A DNA stretch of 64,000 nt, from NCBI RefSeq assembly GCF_914767665.1, contig NC_059501.1, positions 70,468,798 to 70,532,797 on the forward strand. The letters run 5' to 3'. Under the pieces are notes generated by a model. That model was given only the letters and a program-made list of their open reading frames with translations. It made no database searches and was not told the origin of the DNA. The position numbers and the translations under genes were made by a program. Source of the stretch: Harmonia axyridis. Its lineage: Eukaryota; Arthropoda; Insecta; Coleoptera; Coccinellidae. How positions within the stretch are numbered: the first letter of the stretch is position 1; every line of letters starts with the position of its first letter. Positions 43,838 through 54,996 of this stretch are shown here, piece by piece.

Positions 43838-43876
43838 TTTTTCCATTCCAAAAGAATAACTTTTGGAATGGAAAAA
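43838..43876. repeat. Short perfect inverted repeat
   Basis: Arms TTTTCCATTCCAAAAG and CTTTTGGAATGGAAAA around AATAA. Could be a terminator-like hairpin by chance or a minimal MITE. Confidence 0.6.
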
Positions 43877-45059
43877 AAAATTAGATGACTTTTTATTGAA
43901 AAATTAATATATGCATGAGCATGATATGACTTTTCCAACGAACATTCCTTTTTTTATTAATTTTTTCATAAAAATATTATACAAAAAGTCTTGCCAAAGC
44001 CTGAAAATCAGGTTTTTATAGAATTAAAATAAAGACGTGAAGAGGCAGATGACAAGAAGGTCACGTAGTATGAACTCCTCCAAAATATCTCACGTGAGTT
44101 TCAGTTGTAATGTAATAAATTATTTTTGACTTGACTTTGACTTATTTTCATGCAGTACCTATTAGCTAGGCACCAGGGTCAATATTTGGATTGGCGAACG
44201 TCCTGATGATCTTTTTCAAAGTCTATTAACTCCAAAATTAATTGTGATATTTTGAGTGGTAGAGAAAATAATGAACTTTTATATGACCTCTACTCTGTAG
44301 CTCAGGATACGGGTACTACAAGCGGATTATCCATAAATACTTTAATCTACTCGATTATGTTGGCATAATCAACCTAAATTTCGTTGATAATACCAGGGTT
44401 GATTGACCGGTGCCACCACTGTTCAGGGAACAATACCGGGTAACATCGATACAACACGACAATAGCTTGAACATTTGCATATAATACTTGCCAGTCGAGA
44501 ATGAAAAACAATGGTTTCTTTTTCTCCAAACCAGACTCCAAACTGTTTAAGTAATTGTCCTATTTTGTATGGTACTGTACCATGACGGATGTAATGACTT
44601 GTTAGTTGATTTAACAGGCTCGCACAGTGGCGGATGTGACGCCCACACTAAATGGTTACAGGGGCGCAGGGTGCACGTTATGCATGCACTTCTGTAATTA
44701 TAGATAAAAAAAACTGTAAATGTAAATTTCACAGGAGCTCCATCATCTCAACATCGCATACTTTTCTTTATCTGATACCGATATAACAAAACAGTAGAAA
44801 CCGGTTGTATGTACCTAATTAGGTATCATTAATTCATGAAAAATCAGCATAGGCGAGAAAAACATAAAAAAGCATATTTCACAGTTAGGCGGAGCTCATC
44901 GGAGGCTTCCATACAGAATTTCATAAAAATCGAAGTAATAAAACTAACCTTTTCACAGAAGATACATAATAAATTTAATCAAAATCGGACAAGCAATATT
45001 ATGTGTAGTAAAAAGAAGTCCATTATTTTTTCCAATAAATGGCTTTAGTATGTATCATG
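43877..45059. other. No gene recognised
   Basis: AT-rich. A GC-richer patch at 44615-44690 (GTGGCGGATGTGACGCCC, GGGGCGCAGGG) may be a degraded hAT-like end. No coding frame. Confidence 0.35.
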
Positions 45060-46200
45060 TATAAGTCTGATCGGGTTTCACTAGATGGCTTTAGAAAGAC
45101 GAGATTCCGTACTACAAAAAATTTTCTGAAAGTTTTGTGATTATTTGACTCAGTTTAGTTTGAGCGCGCGTCAAAGATATACACCAGCAAATAGAAAATA
45201 CGTTATAGCTGTTCTTCGATGTAGGCAAAAATCCAAGCCAGGCGGCTGAAAAAGTGAATAGTATTTAAGGCCCTGATAATGTAACTCACGCAATTTTGGT
45301 TTCGTCGATTATGTTCTGGTAATTTCGATGTCAAAGATGCACCACGCAGTGGAAGGCCAATTATCTGAAATATCGATTAAATCAGGGACATATCATATCA
45401 TCATATAAGAACTCTTTCAATTCCCCAATAGCTAAAAATAGCACGAAAACCGTTTGAAATCAATTGCATGAGGCTGGTCTCAAGAAGTCCAAGAGGTTTT
45501 ATCGGTACCACACGAGTTAACGAAAAAAAACTTCATGGACCGAATTTCCATTTGCAAATCGCTGCTAAAATGCAACAAAATCGACCAATTTTTGAAGCGG
45601 TTGGTGTCTTTTGATGAAATGGGAATCATTTACGAAAACGTCAAGTGAAAACGGTCGTGGTCGAAAATTTTGCTATGTGTTTGGTGGGATTGACAGGAAA
45701 TTATCTACTTTGAGCTGCTCTTCAACGGCACAACTGTTAACTCGGAACTGTACTGTAAACAATTGGACAGTTTGAAGGAAGCAATTAACCAGAAGTGGCC
45801 AGCTTTGGCCAATAGGAGAGGAATTGTGTGCCATCAGGACAACACAAATTAATAGTGAATCGCCAAAAGCCCCGGAGCTTGGTTGGGAGGTTCTTATGCA
45901 TCCACCTTATTATATAGTCCGGACCAAGTGGCACCAAGTGATCTTCATCTGTTCCTGATCATTGCGAACAATTTTGCTGGTGAAAATTTTGCTTAAACAA
46001 AGGCTTGATAATCGACTGTCTCAATTTTATGCCAATAGTGGCGAGAGCTACTATGAGACAGGCATAATGATATTACCTTCAACATTGCAACTAATTATCG
46101 AACAAAACGACGCATATTTGACCTAAATAATTTTTACTACGGTAATGAAAGCCTTGTTTTCAAGCAAAAATAATGGATTTCTTTCAACTACACCTTACAC
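45060..46200 (+). pseudogene. Mariner transposase pseudogene (mellifera-like)
   Basis: Plus-strand blocks in order through several frames: LFFDVGKNPSQAAEKVNSI (45206 on, N-terminal helix), HEAGLKKSKRFYRYHT, RLVSFDEMGIIYENVK with the first catalytic Asp, GRGRKFCYVFGGIDRK, LNNWTV, GIVCHQDNT with the second Asp, MHPPYY and SPDQVAPSDLHLFL with the third Asp, then GIMILPSTLQLIIEQNDAYL at the C-terminus. All three acidic positions are still readable, but stops and frameshifts abound. Recognisable terminal inverted repeats were not found, so limits are approximate. Confidence 0.75.
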
Positions 46201-46504
46201 AACGTGTATCCTATAGCTGAAATTCACTCGACCAAATCTGAACATACGTAATAAATTTCATCAAAATTGGACAAACATACGAGATATTTGGAAATACTAG
46301 TAATAAGTCAACGCATATAAATTTTCGAAAAAACTAGATACCCATAGCCCAAGCAAGATATCCACTATAAAATCGGATAAGAACTTATCTCTTTGATATC
46401 GATTCACAAACATTATAAAGTTGGTAAGTATCAGGTCATGGAATCGAGAAACAATTAAATACTCTTTATTTAATTAATCTTCAAGGATATGTAATTTGTT
46501 AAAA
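46201..46504. other. No gene recognised
   Basis: AT-rich spacer; may include decayed mariner flank. Confidence 0.4.
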
Positions 46505-47115
46505 ACAGCAAACAGTTGAAGCAACGAACAACATTGACATTAAGGTTTACCGAAAAATGAGTTGTTTCTTAAAACACTGTTTGTTACAAGAAATTTTTTG
46601 AAGTGAAAAGATCACAATATTCACTATTATAAATGTCCAATAATATTATTCAAAATATTTCTATTTTACAACAAACGAATGGTCCGAATATTGAAAACAC
46701 TTTTAAAATCTCTACTAACAGTACTGATGGCTGCTACAAAATGGTATCAGAATGTCATAGAACTTTAATCGTCGAAAAAAAAACCACAGAAACATGCGTC
46801 AAACTTGGCTGTCAGTTCGCGCGACGCTCCTGCCCTCTCTCCTTCCAATCAAATAAGTAACAAACGAGTAGTTCAGAATCTGTCATAACGTTAACATTGT
46901 TATCACAATTGTGGATTTCGAGGGTTTTAAGAAAAGATATCTTGTATCTGTTGTCTTTATGAGATTTTTTCATGTTTGTTGTAAAATAGCATTTATAATA
47001 GTGAATATTGTGATCTTTTCAGTTGAAAAAGTTTCTTGGATGAAACAGTTTTTTGAGGAACAACTCACGGTAAGCCTACTTAACGGCAATGTTGTTCGTT
47101 GCTTTTATTGAATGT
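46505..47115. mobile_element. Foldback element with long inverted ends
   Basis: About 125 bp at the left (46510-46640: AGCAACGAACAACATTG, GAGTTGTTTCTT, AAAAGATCACAATATTCACT) is matched inversely at the right (46990-47110) with gaps, roughly 80 percent by eye. The centre (46640-46990) has only short open frames. Structure suggests a TIR/foldback transposon or large MITE; superfamily unknown. Confidence 0.65.
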
Positions 47116-48046
47116 TGTTTTCAACAAATTACAGATCCCTGAGGATGACTATGGCAATAGTCGAAAGCTTGGATCCATGAAATAAAGAATTTTTCATGGA
47201 TCTTTGGATTTCATTACCCGATACATACCACCTTTGTATAACTGTAGAAGTTCATGCAATTCCAATGGTTGAAGGGTTTGTGGACACAAAGACCAACATG
47301 AAAGTACGAAATAGAAGTTATCAATAATCCGAAATTTTGAAATCGAAGGCCAAACATTTTTTATCTCGAAAGTGATTACAAAGTTTCATGCGGTACGTCA
47401 TTAAAAGTAGTTTTTCATGTCGACGATGTCACGGGACCAAAGTGATAATTCAAAATATTCTATGATATGTTGAGACATGATGAAATATTGTGTTTTTGAG
47501 GGCTTGTTCTCCGAATCTAGTGATAAAACGATAACTTTCGAACGCAAAACATTAGCAACTTGAAATTTTCAGGGTAGGTTCGGATCTCAAATACTGCGCT
47601 TAAGTTCGTTAACGGGCGAAATCTGACAAGGGGTTCCGTGAATAAAGTCTTTCGAAATTTTGTGAAAAATTTCCGTGATGACAGAATCGATCGTGTTGTG
47701 TTTTTGCGTAAATATAGAGAATAACCATTTTAAGCATTCTGCAGAATTTCGTGTGGGTAGCATATCCAGAACCATAGAAAATTCAAGAATATCGCAAAAC
47801 AAAAACCTGATATTTCAGTGACAACAGATCCGGCCTAGTTGATAGTTGAAGATATTGTTCTTCAAACTTATCAGTGAAAGGTATTCAACTATATAAGAGA
47901 ATGAACATGTGGAAGCTTTTGAGTTTTTAACACCGTCAGTGTTTTTTGGAATTTTTCACGAATAATATCTAAATTTCAACGAATATTTGGGTAAAATTAT
48001 TATCCATAGTTCCGTTCCGTTTACTCGAAATAGTTATTGAATGAAT
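47116..48046. other. No gene recognised
   Basis: AT-rich. CCTGAGGATGACTATGGC near 47142 resembles a hammerhead core but does not fit it (see rejected list). A block near 47745-47815 (AGAACCATAGAAAATTCAAG) resembles 40480-40520 and 63865-63900 and is probably an old repeat. Confidence 0.4.
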
Positions 48047-48370
48047 GAGTGGTAGAATGAGCCTTCTGTACGAGTATTATACATTATTTTCTCTAATTCA
48101 TTGCATTTTCATTGAAATTAATGAAATATTTCCATAAATATATTTTAGTGATTTTTGCATTGAAAAATGTTGGTTGGCAGAACTGATTTTTTTAAGGCAA
48201 ATTGATGAATTGACAGATAAAGCCGTGGCGGAAAGTTCGTAGTACCAACATAGAATACTAAAATATAACCATGAAAACTGTGCGTTTCTGATATACTCTC
48301 GCACGATTTTGTTCTACAAGATGTGGAAGAATGAACGGAATAACCACAGAATTAGAGAATAGTTATTTAT
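48047..48370. mobile_element. MITE 'X'-type unit, tandem copy 1
   Basis: Begins in half of an H hairpin arm (GAGTGGTAGAATGAGCC), then TTCTGTACGAGTATTATAC and ends AATACAAGTGCAGAA; these ends are inverse to each other and extend to TCTCTAATTC. 408 bp from its tandem partner. Confidence 0.7.
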
Positions 48371-48378
48371 AATACAAG

Positions 48379-48479
48379 TGCAGAAGGCATTGGTATTCTT
48401 CCACAAGTTCAAAATTCAAAAACGAGCCACGAAGTGGCGAGTTTTGGAATGAACGAGTGGTAGAATGAGCCTTCTGTAC
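48379..48479. repeat. Hairpin module 'H', copy 2
   Basis: Outer arms GCAGAAGGC / GCCTTCTGTAC; inner stem AAAACGAGCCAC / GTGGCGAGTTTT with loop GAA. Same layout as 21608-21706. Confidence 0.7.
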
Positions 48480-48778
48480 GAGTGTTATACATTATTTTCT
48501 CTAATTCATTGCATTTTTATTGAAATTAATGAAATATTTCCATAAATATCATTTAGTGATTTTTGCATTGAAAAATGTTGGTTGGCAGAACTGATTTCTT
48601 TAAGGCAAATTGATGAATTGACAGATAAAGCCGTGGCGGAAAGGTCGGAGTACCAACATATAATAATGAAATATAACCATGGAAACTGTGCGTTTCTGAT
48701 ATATTCTCGCACGATTTTGTTCTACAAGATGTGGAAGAATGAACGGAATAACCACAGAATTAGAGAAAATGTATTTTC
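48455..48778. mobile_element. MITE 'X'-type unit, tandem copy 2
   Basis: About 93 percent identical by eye to 48047-48370 with no net indel across 320 bp. Its right end has lost the CAGAAGGC hairpin. Confidence 0.7.
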
Positions 48779-49595
48779 GATACAAATCTAGTCTCGAATA
48801 ACATTTCCGATACTAACTAGGATAAACCAAATGTCACGAGGAGACAACGGAAAAACAGATCAATTTTTCCATGCCATTCTCTTTACTATTATTATTTTGA
48901 TCATCGAAGTTGATAACGATTATAATTGAACCAAATACTCTCAGAAAATGCGATGTATGAAACAATTAAATCGATAAAGATAACGATTTCAGGACATAAT
49001 TGAGCTGTTGTTGAGTTTTGCAGTTGAATTTAATGGCAATCGTAGATTACACCTATAAAATAGATCCGTTTTGCGGAGTTGGCAAAACTACCTTCATGTA
49101 GACATAAATGAAATTTCAAACTGGAAAATAATAACTTTATTATTATCACACAGAATTATGGTTGAACTTACACTCATAAGTTTATAATTATTGAGATGCT
49201 CAAAGATTGACAAGACAGAGACTGCATAAATTAATGAAATGCGTTGCTTGAAACCATTATAAACCTAATTCGAACGGCAATTCAATCTGTATACATAAAT
49301 TTTGAATCCGTTAACGTTTGCGGTATTGAAGAAAAATGTCGAGGTGAAAATAGACATTCACTGAAGATCTTATGAGCTGTAGATTCGAGAGGTGCTTCAA
49401 CGTGCAATTGCTTTTTCATTAGTTTATAAGTGAAGGTAGATTTGTCTTGTAGGAGAAAAATAAGAAAATAATTGAAGGGCTCGGTCAAAAACTGGTCTAC
49501 CGAATTCCAGTTATTGAATGCAAAGTATGGATTCCCTTTTTCCGCTTAGTTTGGTACAAGAAACACTCAAAGCAACCTAGAATTCCACTTATATA
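48779..49595. other. No gene recognised
   Basis: AT-rich DNA; frame 49282-49488 (minus) is featureless. Confidence 0.4.
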
Positions 49596-50999
49596 CTAAC
49601 TGACACAGAAACTGCAACACCCAGAAGGAGCTGTTTAAGTTTTAATTTTGTATTGGTGAAACCATAGTACCTATAAGGATCTACTATGGTAAAATAAATA
49701 TAGTATAGCAAGAAGTAAATGAAGGTTTTTTTCATGTAAACAATTTTTGTTACTCCAATATTATAGTCGTTTTTTGCAAGTTTTTTAAATTTTACAACAA
49801 ACCAGCTGTTCCAGGAGATCCAAAGTCGATGTTTAGTTGTTTTTAAAATGCATAGAGCACGTATACGCGGAATTTATCGCCAGCTAAGTGAATTTGAAAG
49901 AGGTCGAAGTATTGGTCTAGGGGAGCTAATTTTCGGAAAATCGCTAACCGTACGAACAGAAATCCAACTACTGTTATGAGATGTTGTCAAGCGTCTTTTG
50001 ATAATGATCAAAATCGAAAAAGAGTAGGCATCGGACGCCGAAGGGGCACAAAAAGTCAAGATCGACATCTAAGACTTATGGCCATTAGAGACCGATTTGA
50101 GACAACTCGATCTTTGGCTGGTGAGTGGTTAGGAGAACAAGGCCATCCTGTAACGGTTTATAGCCGGATAAGATCTTTTGGACTGCAGCATTATTGACCC
50201 CATCTTGTGTTACTTCTGACGGTTCAGCATCGTTGGCAACGATTACAGTGGTGCAGAAAAGGTCAACATTGGAAGGTGGAATGTCATCAAGTTGACTTTT
50301 CTGACGAATCTCGATTCTCCTTGGGTACACAGGATGCCCGAAAAAGGGTTAGCCAAAATCGGGGGGAAAGACGTGAACCTCAGTTTGATGTTGAGCGTCA
50401 TATACAGCGGACAGTAGGCGTTATGGTATGGAGTTCTATTGAACAGGCAAGTAGGTCAACTTTAGTCTTTATTCGAGGTTACATGGCGCAGCGTAACCTT
50501 CAAGAAATAGTGGAGCCATATGTTCTCCCTTACCTTTACCGGCTCGAGAATACAATATTTTAGCAGGATAATGCCCGACCTCATGTTGCCAGAGTTAGTT
50601 TGAACTTTTTTGAAGCGACCCATGTGAATCTTTTGCCATGGCCGCACAGATCCCCCGATCTTTCGCCCATAGAGCATGTTTGGGACATTATGGGTAGAAG
50701 GCTTGGAAATTTACCCAAGCCCCCACGGAATTTGGTGGCTCTGAGACAAGTACAAGTATAGGTTGGGATAGTATCCCTCAAGAAGTAATATACCATCATA
50801 TTGCATTAATGCCGAGACTTGTTGGGGAGTGTATAGATGAACGCGGTGGACAAACAAATTTATTGAAAAAAAATGAAAACCGTTTTTCTTCTCCAAATTT
50901 CAATCATTTACTCCTTGCTATACTATCTGTTTCACAAAAAAAAAAAAAAATTGAAATTTAAACAGCTCCTTCCGGGTGTTGCTGTTTTTTGTCAGTTGG
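49596..50999 (+). pseudogene. Tc1-like element, copy B, full length but inactive
   Basis: The 1404-bp unit has inverted repeats of about 46 bp (left CTAACTGACACAGAAACTGC; right inverse CCAACTGACAAAAAACAGC) flanked by TA. Transposase begins at 49846 (MHRARIRGIYRQLSEFERGR) and continues through frame breaks: RLMAIRDRFETTRSLAGEWL, RIRSFGLQ; a long open part 50207-50563 with FSDESRFSLGTQDARKR (first catalytic Asp) and QFDVERHIQRTVGVMVW; then a stop where Gln is expected, QDNARPHVARVSLNFFEATH (second Asp) and SPDLSPIEHVWDIMGRRLG (Glu of DD34E). Catalytic residues survive but at least four stops or shifts kill the frame. Longest member of a family with copies at 32823-33798 and 55162-55850. Confidence 0.85.
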
Positions 51000-51319
51000 T
51001 ATATTTATTTATTTAACTATGAACGGACTGGCCATTTTACAACTATTATCAAGAATATAATATAGTATATGTTGCTTTGTGAATAGCTTTGACATTTCGG
51101 AGGTTGGTAAAGCTTTCGTTATTCTGCATCTAATCGCGAAATTTCATTTTTATCAAATGTTTAGTTTTGAAATTATCAGGACAATATATTTTTGGAACCC
51201 CTAGTCGGCCTAGTCTAGTCGGATACTACCCCAGACGAACTTAACTGCGGTATTCGTAATCCTAACCTATCTTTATCTATATTATTGCGTTTACGGGCCA
51301 GCTGGACGGTCAGACAGAA
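51000..51319. other. No gene recognised
   Basis: Spacer between the Tc1 element and the dispersed repeat; nothing supported. Confidence 0.4.
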
Positions 51320-51460
51320 TCATATTTGACAATGGATTCATCATCTTCAGTGAATCGAACCTAATCGTTTTAGAACATTCCAGGCTGAAAATTCGAAAGA
51401 AAAAGACGCGAGATTGCTAGGAAATTATCTAATACTCTGTTCAGGGAACGAGCGCTTAAA
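51320..51460. repeat. Dispersed repeat, copy 2 (partner at 43425-43560)
   Basis: See the partner entry; same orientation. It lies just past the 3' end of the MADF-BESS gene. Confidence 0.55.
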
Positions 51461-51554
51461 AAAGGGGAGGTATTGTTGATAAGAAATTAGACGAAAAGAC
51501 TTCAATTTAATATCCTTTCATATATTTTGTTCTATTGCATAATTTTAGTGAGCT

Positions 51555-54500
51555 CTACCGATTTTCGTAAATACTGATTTCTTCTACTTCTTCCTTCAAA
51601 TTGCTGGCGTCTATTGGGTGCTCCATACGGATTGCTCTCAGTTCTAAACTTCCTACAAGCTCACAAATCTTAACTTTGGCCTCAGCTACCAATTCTGGAG
51701 GCATCTTTTTCACAGATAATGCCATACTATGGAAGAAAGCGAAAATGGGATCAGTTTTCACGAGGTCTTGTTCTTCCTGTTTCTGTTCAATCAATTTGAT
51801 AAAATTATTGTCCCTCAAAGAATCAGAATTATTTATTTTGTCAGAGTTTGAACTAAGCTCGTAAGGATATGGATCTGGTTTTAATGAATCCAGTTCATGA
51901 TGAGACTGTGTTAGATCTTCATCTGCAGCAACTGGCATCTCTTCAACTTTGGAATTATTTTCGATCCTACGGATTAAGCTGTGATAAGCACTAATATCCA
52001 ATATTCACAAAAAATTATGGAAGCCGGTATCTAGAGCTTACCTTCTCATATTTCTTCCAGCTGAATCTAGGAACTTCAAACGTTTTGCCAGTATCCAAGA
52101 TGATTTCAGGTTTTTTCTCTTGAACCTGAAATACGTATCCTTCATATTACGCCATCTCCTCTTGCATTCTTCAACTGAAAAACCCTTTTTATTAGATGGA
52201 TTTGATTCTTACTTGATAAAAATTCATTATAGATAAAATAATAAAACAAGGATTACTGAAAATTTTCCGCAGGAAATTCTTTTCATGTAACATAAATAAA
52301 ACAGCCCCATTAAATAAAATTACGCCCCATTGTCACATATGAATCTTCAGTATGCTCGAAAAAAATTGAAGAGGTTACCACACGCAGCCGGCTGCAGACA
52401 TTGCAGAGGCTAGCCTGTATTGATGTTACGGTGTTACACAACTCCCACAGCAACGCTTGAGGTTATACTTGATCTGCTTCCCTTATGCCCGCCACTCACG
52501 AAGCGTTTCTTCCAGCGTTTGGTAGCTAGCGTCGAAGAGATTCCAGTCGGGCAGTCAAGTTCATACTCTGATTTACAGTCGTACGGCCGTGTCCCGAGCT
52601 GTCTGACTGGAATCTCTTCGACGCTAGCTGCCAAACGCTGGAAGAAACGCTTCGTGAGTGGCGGGCATTTTACACTTATATTATATTATATATAGTTCCT
52701 ACAAGAATACAAACAACTCTAGACGACTAGAACCATATTTTTACCCTAAACATTCACTATCACTAACTGAAAAACATCCAGAGTATGCTGCATTGAAGTT
52801 GTTCAATGCTTTACCTAGAGCTTTGCACCTAATAAGTGTACATAAAGAATTCAAAAAACTAGTATATAAGTTAATACTTGATTGTGAGCCTTACAACATG
52901 GAAGAATATTTTGATTTTTGTAATAGATAAACTTTGTTATTCGTTGCATTTTTTATGAATTTATTTTTAAGTTTTTGAAATTTGTGGATATTTAATTATG
53001 CCTCTTGTATTAGTTTATTTGATTTTTCAATAAGCTTATTTATAGGGGTTATTTTTGTAATTTGACCATTTTCGTAATTTTGTCATGTTGATGTGATAAT
53101 TTGGGAAATAAAGTAGTTATTATTATTATTATGTGAGGAAATGGAGCATGCTGAAAGTAATAAGCATATCCTGCAATGGGAATCTCTGTCCGGGAAACTG
53201 AATTGGACATATGGATATTGAATCAATTAGAATCAAACCTCTAGGTAAAACCTTCGAATGTGATGTCAACTGTCTTCGATTTCAAAATATCCTTTGAAAC
53301 AGTCATTGATGACCACCTCAGTGCTATGAAATTCGTGAACGCTTGGACAAAAAGCCCTCCATATGGTATACCGATGGAAAAAAAACAGGTAGAGGCATAG
53401 GTATTGGGGTATATGGGCCTGAAACGAGGATCTTTAGATCCCTGGTAAGTGAGCCCTCTATCTTGCAAACTGAGGAACTAACTGCCCAATCTGTCTCAAA
53501 AGAAACCTCAAAGGGACGCGTAATTACATCACTACAAAAAGCCAGATCACGCTGATATCCCTGGAATCACATAGCCAGGGGTCTCTACTGACATGAGAGT
53601 AAAGCAACTGACAGAGGCAATAAAGTAACTCTACTATGGATAACGGGGCATTGTGGTATTGAAGGAAACGAAAAACTTGCAAAAAAGAGCATCAATGTTG
53701 AAACCTGTTAATCCTTCTGTGGGCTTTGAAAAGACCAATATGAGGCAGCAGTCCAACAATGGGAGTGGAACCTATACCAGTAGGTATTTGGTAATTAATG
53801 TTTAATTGAGTCTATGTTTTGTAAGAAAATAAGGAGTAAATTGATCAATTACTTGAAATCCGCTAGAGATAGGGATGAGAAAGTTGATAAGAAATTGTCA
53901 AAAGGATACAGACAAAAAAATTAAATAGGGTTTGCATATCGAAGTTGTTAGTACCTACCTCTAGACTAAGTGGCAACACCGAAGCGCTCAAAATATTCTA
54001 GATTGATAGGACAATGGTATCTACTTGAAACCATATTTCCAATAAAATGATAGGCTCTGACGCTCTTCGTATAAGTCTAGAATATCACCGACCGTGGCAC
54101 TCTCTGTATAGCTTGATGATCTGAAGTAGTGGGTTATAAATTATGTAGAAAATATTCTAAATGAGTAATTAACATTGTAGTTTCTAGTCCACAGTGGAAA
54201 TTTTAGATAAGAAATTCAGAACCTCCCTACGCATTTTCAATCTATTATTGATGGATAAATAATTGTGAATTTAAAAAACAAAATATGTATTACTGGCTCA
54301 TCTCTCTCCACCCGCCTGACCGTTTTCCGCGTTATGATATTTACAGTTTTTCTTTACCGCGCATTGTTCTCAGCTCAAGAGGGATTTCCACCACGCGGGC
54401 TCAAGTTTGTATGTAAAACTACAGTACGGATCCTTTAGATCATTCATTTTTGTTCTTATCTGTTATAATTTTTTACCACCTAACCCCCCCTTCCTTAGTC

Positions 54501-54777
54501 AATCTAATGAAGAGTGCCAAATTACTACAGTGTTGCCATGTCAGATTCCTCCATAATTACCTCCAGCAATAATGTCTCAAATTCAATAAAGTTTGTGCTT
54601 ACCACTTCTATCCATTTTCTCAGCAATATCGTTCCATAACTTCGCCCTTAGTCCAAAATCTCTGTGATCTTTATGGTTGATATCGTAGAGAATGCGATGT
54701 TGTTGCACGATATTTATTAAATTGTAGTCTTCCATATTGGAGAAGCTCAGATATCGGTATGCGACTTTGTCCGACAT
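51555..54777 (-). CDS. MADF-BESS domain protein (Adf-1-like transcriptional regulator)
   Basis: Three exons on the minus strand: 54777-54603 (ATG, 58 codons plus one base), 52174-52042, and 51978-51555 (stop TAG). Donors are GTAAGC at 54602 and 52041; acceptors TTTTTCAG and CACAG. Phases 1 and 2 agree, giving 243 residues; an alternative acceptor at 51990 adds four. Residues about 20-100 form a MADF domain, a Myb/SANT-like DNA-binding fold: LINIVQQHRILYDINHKDHR, LWNDIAEKMDRS then VEECKRRWRNMKDTYFRFKR, with LAKRLKFLDS following. The middle is acidic and Ser/Asn-rich. A BESS motif for protein-protein contact lies near the C-terminus (DPIFAFFHSMALSVKKMPPE, ..KVKICELVGSLE). Such proteins are nuclear sequence-specific regulators; targets cannot be predicted. 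No stop or shift was found. An upstream in-frame TTG is not used; a second ATG at residue 15 is possible. Confidence 0.85.
52485..52668. repeat. Long palindrome in intron 1 of the MADF-BESS gene
   Basis: Arms of about 70 bp (52485-52554 and 52599-52668) are inverse with three mismatches; loop 44 bp. Arms include GCCCGCCACTCACGAAGCG and AGCTAGCGTCGAAGAG. GC-rich compared with the intron. Open frames across it on both strands are artefacts of the symmetry. It ends where a truncated LINE begins. Confidence 0.85.
52680..53133 (+). pseudogene. 3' end of a LINE related to the 26436-29235 element
   Basis: Plus strand encodes about 75 C-terminal residues: NNSRRLEPYFYPKHSLSLTE, AALKLFNALPRALHLI, LVYKLILDCEPYNMEEYFDF. 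This parallels ILDCEPYSVDEFISF at the end of the 26436 element. A 3' region follows and ends in (TTA)n at 53117-53133. 5'-truncated to about 450 bp; antisense to the host gene. Confidence 0.75.
53235..53790 (+). pseudogene. RNase H fragment of an R1/Jockey-like LINE
   Basis: Encodes RERLDKKPSIWYTDGKKTGR and GVYGPETRIFRSL (first catalytic Asp region), SILQTEELTAQS, then in another frame VTLLWITGHCGIEGNEKLAK. Stops and shifts throughout. Same family as 57020-57650. Lies in intron 1 of the MADF-BESS gene, antisense. Confidence 0.7.
53791..54602. other. Remainder of intron 1, no gene recognised
   Basis: AT-rich, with no further transposon ends identified. Ends at the donor GTAAGC of exon 1. Confidence 0.5.
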
Positions 54778-54996
54778 TGTTATTTCTGTTATATTGAATA
54801 TGGACAAGTTTTAAAATATTTGCTGGCACACAAATTTCCTCTGTCTAGGACTTTCCTATATCGCATTCATTCGCACGACGCACAGTGATGGTCGAACGAA
54901 CAGCGATTTGATGAACGCAGAGGTCGGCGACTGCGTTGTATGGCGTAAAACGCAGTGGTATGCGCTAGGACCGCTAGCCCAAGTTAGCGATTGGAT
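54778..54996 (-). promoter_or_regulatory. Putative promoter and 5' UTR of the MADF-BESS gene
   Basis: About 220 bp upstream of the ATG become GC- and CpG-richer towards higher coordinates (CGCACGACGCACAG, GGTCGGCGACTGCG). No clear TATA box. The region ends at a hAT-like tip. Assignment rests only on position. Confidence 0.3.

Noticed and set aside
47140..47176. Hammerhead-like CCTGAGGATGA with a six-pair stem and GAAAG
   Set aside because: An extra T separates the core from stem II, so CTGANGA, stem II and GAAA cannot all be satisfied together; no stem I or stem III pairing was found.
52420..52695. Open frames on both strands (91 and 66 cod.) around the palindrome
   Set aside because: They read through the two inverse arms, giving mirrored peptides; not genes.
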